Origin: JBMNUM01 sp050946275
GTDB lineage: Bacteria; Actinomycetota; Coriobacteriia; Coriobacteriales; CADBOM01
Direction: 5' to 3'
Length of the DNA stretch: 64,000 nucleotides
Assembly: GCA_050946275.1 (NCBI GenBank)
Contig: JBMNUM010000008.1
Location: forward strand, 20,601 to 84,600
Below are positions 61,283 to 64,000 of this stretch, in pieces; the stretch's first letter is position 1, and each line of letters begins with the position of its first letter. Below the pieces are notes generated by a model. That model was not told where the DNA came from, searched no databases, and saw only the letters and a list, made by a program, of their open reading frames with translations. Position numbers and translations under genes: made by a program.

Positions 61283-62332
61283 TCACATGATGAGGAGGAA
61301 TAGCTTGGTGAACGCAAATGCGAGCAGGCCGCACCCCGGGAACGTGAGCACCCAGGTGAGCACCATCGTGCCCGCGAGGTTCCAGCGCACGGCACGCAAG
61401 CGCCGCTCGGCTCCCACGCCCATGATGGCGGTCGTGTTCGTGTGCGTCGTGGAGACCGGCATGCCCGTGAACGTCGCGAGCGCGATGCAGAAGCAGCCGG
61501 AGAGGCAGGCGGAGAAACCCTGGTAGGGCTCGAGCTTGACCATGTTCATGCCCACGGACTTGATGATCTTGCGCCCACCGAGGGCCGTACCGAGGAACAT
61601 GACGAAGCTTACGAGCACGACGAGCCAGAATGGGAATGAGTCGAAGTCGGACGTCCCGTACACGCCGAGCATGACGGCGAGCATGCACAGGCTCAGGAAC
61701 TTCTGCCCGTCCTGGGCGCCATGGAGAATCGCGACGCCCGCGCCCGAGACCACCTGCGCCCAGCGGAAGAAACGATTGGCCTTGAGGCGCTCGAGGCCCG
61801 AGCACGTCAGGCGGATGATGCGGGCGAACAGCCATCCCGAACCGAAGCCCAAGCCCGTGCTGATGACGAGTCCGTAGATGACCTTGACCCACTGGTCGGG
61901 GTTCACGCCTCCGAATCCACCCTGCAGGGCGATAGCGGCACCGGTGATGCCGGCGATGAGGGAGTGGCTCTGACTCGTCGGGATTCCGAGTGCCCACGCG
62001 GCCACGCCCCATACGATGATGGCGACCATAGCAGCTGCAACGGCGACGAGCGCGGCGTGGTTGTCTCCACCAAAGTCGACCATGCCGAAGATCGTGCTGG
62101 CAACAGCCGTGCTCACGGCGGTGATGACGACGAGTCCCACGAAGTTGCAGATCGCCGCCATGATGAGCGCTGTAATGGGACGGAGGGAGCGAGTGCCAAC
62201 GATGGTCGCAATCGCGTTGGGGGCATCCGTGGCACCGTTGACCGCCGTGGCTCCGAGGGTCAGCGCGATGATGATTCCGAGAACGGGTTCCGCCATCACG
62301 GCAGACGCAACTGCTCCCAAAGATGCTTCCAT
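61283..62332 (-). CDS. pit: Inorganic phosphate transporter (Pit family)
   Basis: A 350-residue membrane protein with two PHO4 repeat motifs: NGATDAPNAIATIVG near the N-terminus and a second GAQDGQKF motif in the C-terminal half, plus GIPTSQSHSLIAG and GMPVSTTHTNTTA. Pit proteins take up metal-phosphate with protons at low affinity. Start at 62332 is followed by the usual N-terminus. The gene lies directly before a two-component system, suggesting phosphate-related control. Confidence 0.93.
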   Translation of the reverse strand: MEASLGAVASAVMAEPVLGIIIALTLGATAVNGATDAPNAIATIVGTRSLRPITALIMAAICNFVGLVVITAVSTAVASTIFGMVDFGGDNHAALVAVAAAMVAIIVWGVAAWALGIPTSQSHSLIAGITGAAIALQGGFGGVNPDQWVKVIYGLVISTGLGFGSGWLFARIIRLTCSGLERLKANRFFRWAQVVSGAGVAILHGAQDGQKFLSLCMLAVMLGVYGTSDFDSFPFWLVVLVSFVMFLGTALGGRKIIKSVGMNMVKLEPYQGFSACLSGCFCIALATFTGMPVSTTHTNTTAIMGVGAERRLRAVRWNLAGTMVLTWVLTFPGCGLLAFAFTKLFLLIM

Positions 62333-62590
62333 GACCTCGCGCTCACTCCCTTCGTGTTGTAGGTGTTGCATTATCTCGTGCCTGCGAGGCGGGCAAAGCC
62401 CGTTTTCTCGCATCATGATGGTATGGGCGAGCCGCAAAGGGCGCGTCACGCTTTTGCAAGGTTTTTGCAAAGTCCCAGCAGGCGGGGGAATCGGTCGGTC
62501 AAATAAGTCAATCCTGGACCGTCCGCTCTTGGCTCATTGGACAGCCGCGCTCCACCGTCCCATGACCCGTGCGGCTGCTATCATGCCTGT

Positions 62591-62962
62591 ATGGGCGAGT
62601 TCTCGGACAACGTGTATGCAGCGGTGAAGCGGATACCCCGCGGTTTCGTGTCGACGTATGGCGACATCGCGCGGGAGGTCGGACGGCCCCGTGCCGCCCG
62701 ATTCGTCGGCTATGCGCTGCACGACAATCCCGATCCCGGCGAGGTCACACCATGCCATCGGGTGGTCTTCAAGGACGGCCGCATCTGCGACGGCTTTGCC
62801 TTCGGCGGACCTGATGCGCAGCGCAAGCTATTGCTCGAGGAGGGTGTTGTCTTCCGAGACGAAATGCACGTCGATATGATGCGCTGTCATTTTATGTTCT
62901 TGCCTGAGGCCGAAGGTCTTCCCGCAGGGATCGACTGGGAAGCCGAGATGCGCGAAACCTGA
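62591..62962 (+). CDS. MGMT/Ogt-family DNA repair protein (short form)
   Basis: A 123-residue protein consisting of only the DNA-binding/active-site domain of O6-alkylguanine-DNA alkyltransferases. The acceptor Cys55 is in PCHRVV, so it is not the Cys-less ATL type; the N-terminal domain of Ada/Ogt is missing. RIPRGFVSTYGDIA is the arginine-finger/HTH region. No ribosome-binding site is seen, but TATCAT at 62579-62584 lies six bases before the ATG, a leaderless arrangement. Confidence 0.88.
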   Translation: MGEFSDNVYAAVKRIPRGFVSTYGDIAREVGRPRAARFVGYALHDNPDPGEVTPCHRVVFKDGRICDGFAFGGPDAQRKLLLEEGVVFRDEMHVDMMRCHFMFLPEAEGLPAGIDWEAEMRET

Positions 62963-62985
62963 CAAATACGTCAGACGTATTTGTC
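62958..62985. repeat. CCTGACAAAYACGTCAGACG unit, single copy
   Basis: GACAAATACGTC and GACGTATTTGTC face each other across one base. The unit matches 26 of 28 positions of the units in the alr palindrome (29921-29980). The MGMT stop codon is within its first bases. Confidence 0.8.
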
Positions 62986-62997
62986 GTGCCAATCTCG

Positions 62998-63897
62998 TCA
63001 GACCCCTTTGTTTGGTTTCCTCAGCGGAATTTGACTCACCACGATGCCGAGCAGCACGAGCACGACGCCGAGAAGGCCGAGCGCCGTGGGCCCCTCCCCG
63101 ATAATCGCCCAGGTGAACAGCACCCCCATGGGAAGCTCGCTCGATGCCATGATGGTCGATGTGGCCGCCGAGAGCCTGGGCGTCGAGAATGAGATGAGCG
63201 CGAGCGGGATGAGCACGATCATAAAGCCGAGCGCCAATCCCACGGGAATCACCGCGGGATTGCTCACGACCTGCACGTAACAACCCGGCAGCACGATCGA
63301 CGACATGATGATGCCTCCGGGCAGGATGCACACCATGCGAGCCGGCGTCGTAACCTCGTTTCTCATCTTCCCCGATGCGAAGAGGAACACCGCGTAGAAG
63401 AACCCGCTCAGGATTCCAAGGAACACCCCCATGGGGTCGAGCGGGCCAGAACTCGACTCGAGGACCTCGGCGGCCAGCACCGTGCCCACGAGCACGATGA
63501 CGACCGCAGCGACCGTGCGCTTGCCGGGAAGCGTGCGTGAGTAGATGCATTCCATCACGATGACCATCCAGACGAACTGGAACATGAAGACGACGGAGAT
63601 GGCACCATGTAGCAACAACGTGCTCATGTAGTAGTTGAACGAGCACATGGACATGGATGCCCCGAGCAGGAGGTACTTACCCACCGTCTTGCGATCGGGC
63701 ATCTTGGGGCGCTTCACCAGGCACACGATGGCGAAGACGATGAACGCCGTCCAGTACTGCAGCGGGACGATGCTGCTCGCGTTGATGCCGAAAGCATCGG
63801 CCGTGCGAACGATGGGAATGGCGAAGCCGTACGACGTCCCCGCGAGGAAGATGAGGGCGGCGTAGAGCAGAGGCGATCGTGTCGTTCCCTTTTGCAC
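62998..63897 (-). CDS. EamA/DMT-superfamily transporter
   Basis: A roughly 299-residue membrane protein with ten helices and two EamA repeats; these DMT proteins often export amino acids or metabolites. No ATG fits the N-terminus. I chose GTG at 63897, which has TACCAT seven bases upstream (leaderless-like); a TTG at 63957 would add 20 residues. Substrate unknown. Confidence 0.85.
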   Translation of the reverse strand: MQKGTTRSPLLYAALIFLAGTSYGFAIPIVRTADAFGINASSIVPLQYWTAFIVFAIVCLVKRPKMPDRKTVGKYLLLGASMSMCSFNYYMSTLLLHGAISVVFMFQFVWMVIVMECIYSRTLPGKRTVAAVVIVLVGTVLAAEVLESSSGPLDPMGVFLGILSGFFYAVFLFASGKMRNEVTTPARMVCILPGGIIMSSIVLPGCYVQVVSNPAVIPVGLALGFMIVLIPLALISFSTPRLSAATSTIMASSELPMGVLFTWAIIGEGPTALGLLGVVLVLLGIVVSQIPLRKPNKGV

Positions 63898-63950
63898 GGG
63901 CTTTATGGTACCGGCGCTTCTTACCCCGGCCGAGCGCGGATTTGTCGAAC

Positions 63951-63980
63951 GTGTCAATCAGGGCGGGGCTGTTTGGCCGT
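63951..63980. repeat. CTGTCAAACAGCCCCGCC repeat, copy c (inverted)
   Basis: The minus strand reads CGGCCAAACAGCCCCGCCC then TGATTGACACG, matching the unit at 38935-38965 at about 23 of 30 positions. It lies just upstream of the EamA gene at the window end. Confidence 0.5.
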
Positions 63981-64000
63981 TTTTGAAAACCTGCCAAACA

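Noticed and set aside
1..64000. CRISPR arrays, transposases, integrases or prophage genes
   Set aside because: No regularly spaced direct repeats with spacers and no recombinase or phage proteins were seen; the repeats found are palindromic and dispersed.

Overview
The window looks like a chromosomal segment of a Gram-positive, high-GC (roughly 60%) anaerobic actinobacterium of the class Coriobacteriia, probably near Eggerthellaceae/Coriobacteriaceae. Reasons: a contiguous whiA-yvcK-rapZ-nrdR block, a Gram-positive type LexA with its own SOS boxes, a DMSO-reductase-family molybdoenzyme with a small ferredoxin subunit, MoCo genes, a cell-wall-binding repeat 2 protein, and many TTG/GTG or apparently leaderless starts. 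The genus assignment is inference; no rRNA lies in the window.

Layout. 1-5.6 kb: end of a lipid kinase gene, a large palindromic element, ybaK, a zinc-ribbon membrane protein and a glutamate-cysteine ligase fused to a class I amidotransferase. 5.8-8.8 kb: tRNA-Val, -Gly, -Cys and -Leu around a split transketolase. 8.8-14 kb: secG and a glycolytic cluster (gpmI, tpiA, pgk, gap). 14-17.6 kb: whiA, yvcK, rapZ, nrdR. 18-21.4 kb: a small membrane protein, lexA with SOS boxes, a ZIP metal transporter, cysK and its Rrf2 regulator. 21.7-26.6 kb: a tRNA-Ala locus with duplicated tRNA pieces, a lipoprotein, a molybdoenzyme plus ferredoxin operon and a cysteine-rich CCG protein. 26.9-33.8 kb: a tightly packed leftward run of glmS, acpS, alr, udg, tsaE and a fused tsaB-tsaD. 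33.9-45.6 kb: cutA, orphan genes, ligA, a queuosine-precursor transporter under a probable preQ1-I riboswitch, an acetyltransferase, an HD phosphohydrolase, mog/moaC/moaA, queF and a GcvH-like protein without its lipoyl lysine. 45.6-54.5 kb: MATE and PutP transporters, a protein kinase with an XRE partner, a frameshifted membrane gene, a lipoprotein and metF. 54.5-64 kb: an ATPase-like regulator with a lysine-rich tail, a CWB2 surface protein, tRNA-Thr, a Pit transporter with a two-component system, an MGMT-family protein and an EamA transporter.

How the parts fit. The MoCo genes (mog, moaC, moaA) can serve the molybdoenzyme. The riboswitch, YhhQ and QueF point to queuosine salvage and synthesis. 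LexA, NrdR, LigA, the HD phosphohydrolase, UDG and the MGMT-family protein cover DNA repair and nucleotide homeostasis. GlmS and Alr supply cell-wall precursors and WhiA/YvcK/RapZ are envelope and carbon-flux regulators.

The most unusual layer is non-coding. Several families of short, dispersed, nearly perfect inverted repeats sit next to stop codons or between genes. Two tRNA genes have extra copies of their 3' ends. I saw no CRISPR array, transposase, integrase or phage genes. No clearly new multi-gene defence or metabolic system stands out; the best candidates for second looks are the palindromic repeat families, the XRE-kinase pair, the molybdoenzyme with atypical cysteine spacing, the GcvH-like protein and the fusion proteins.
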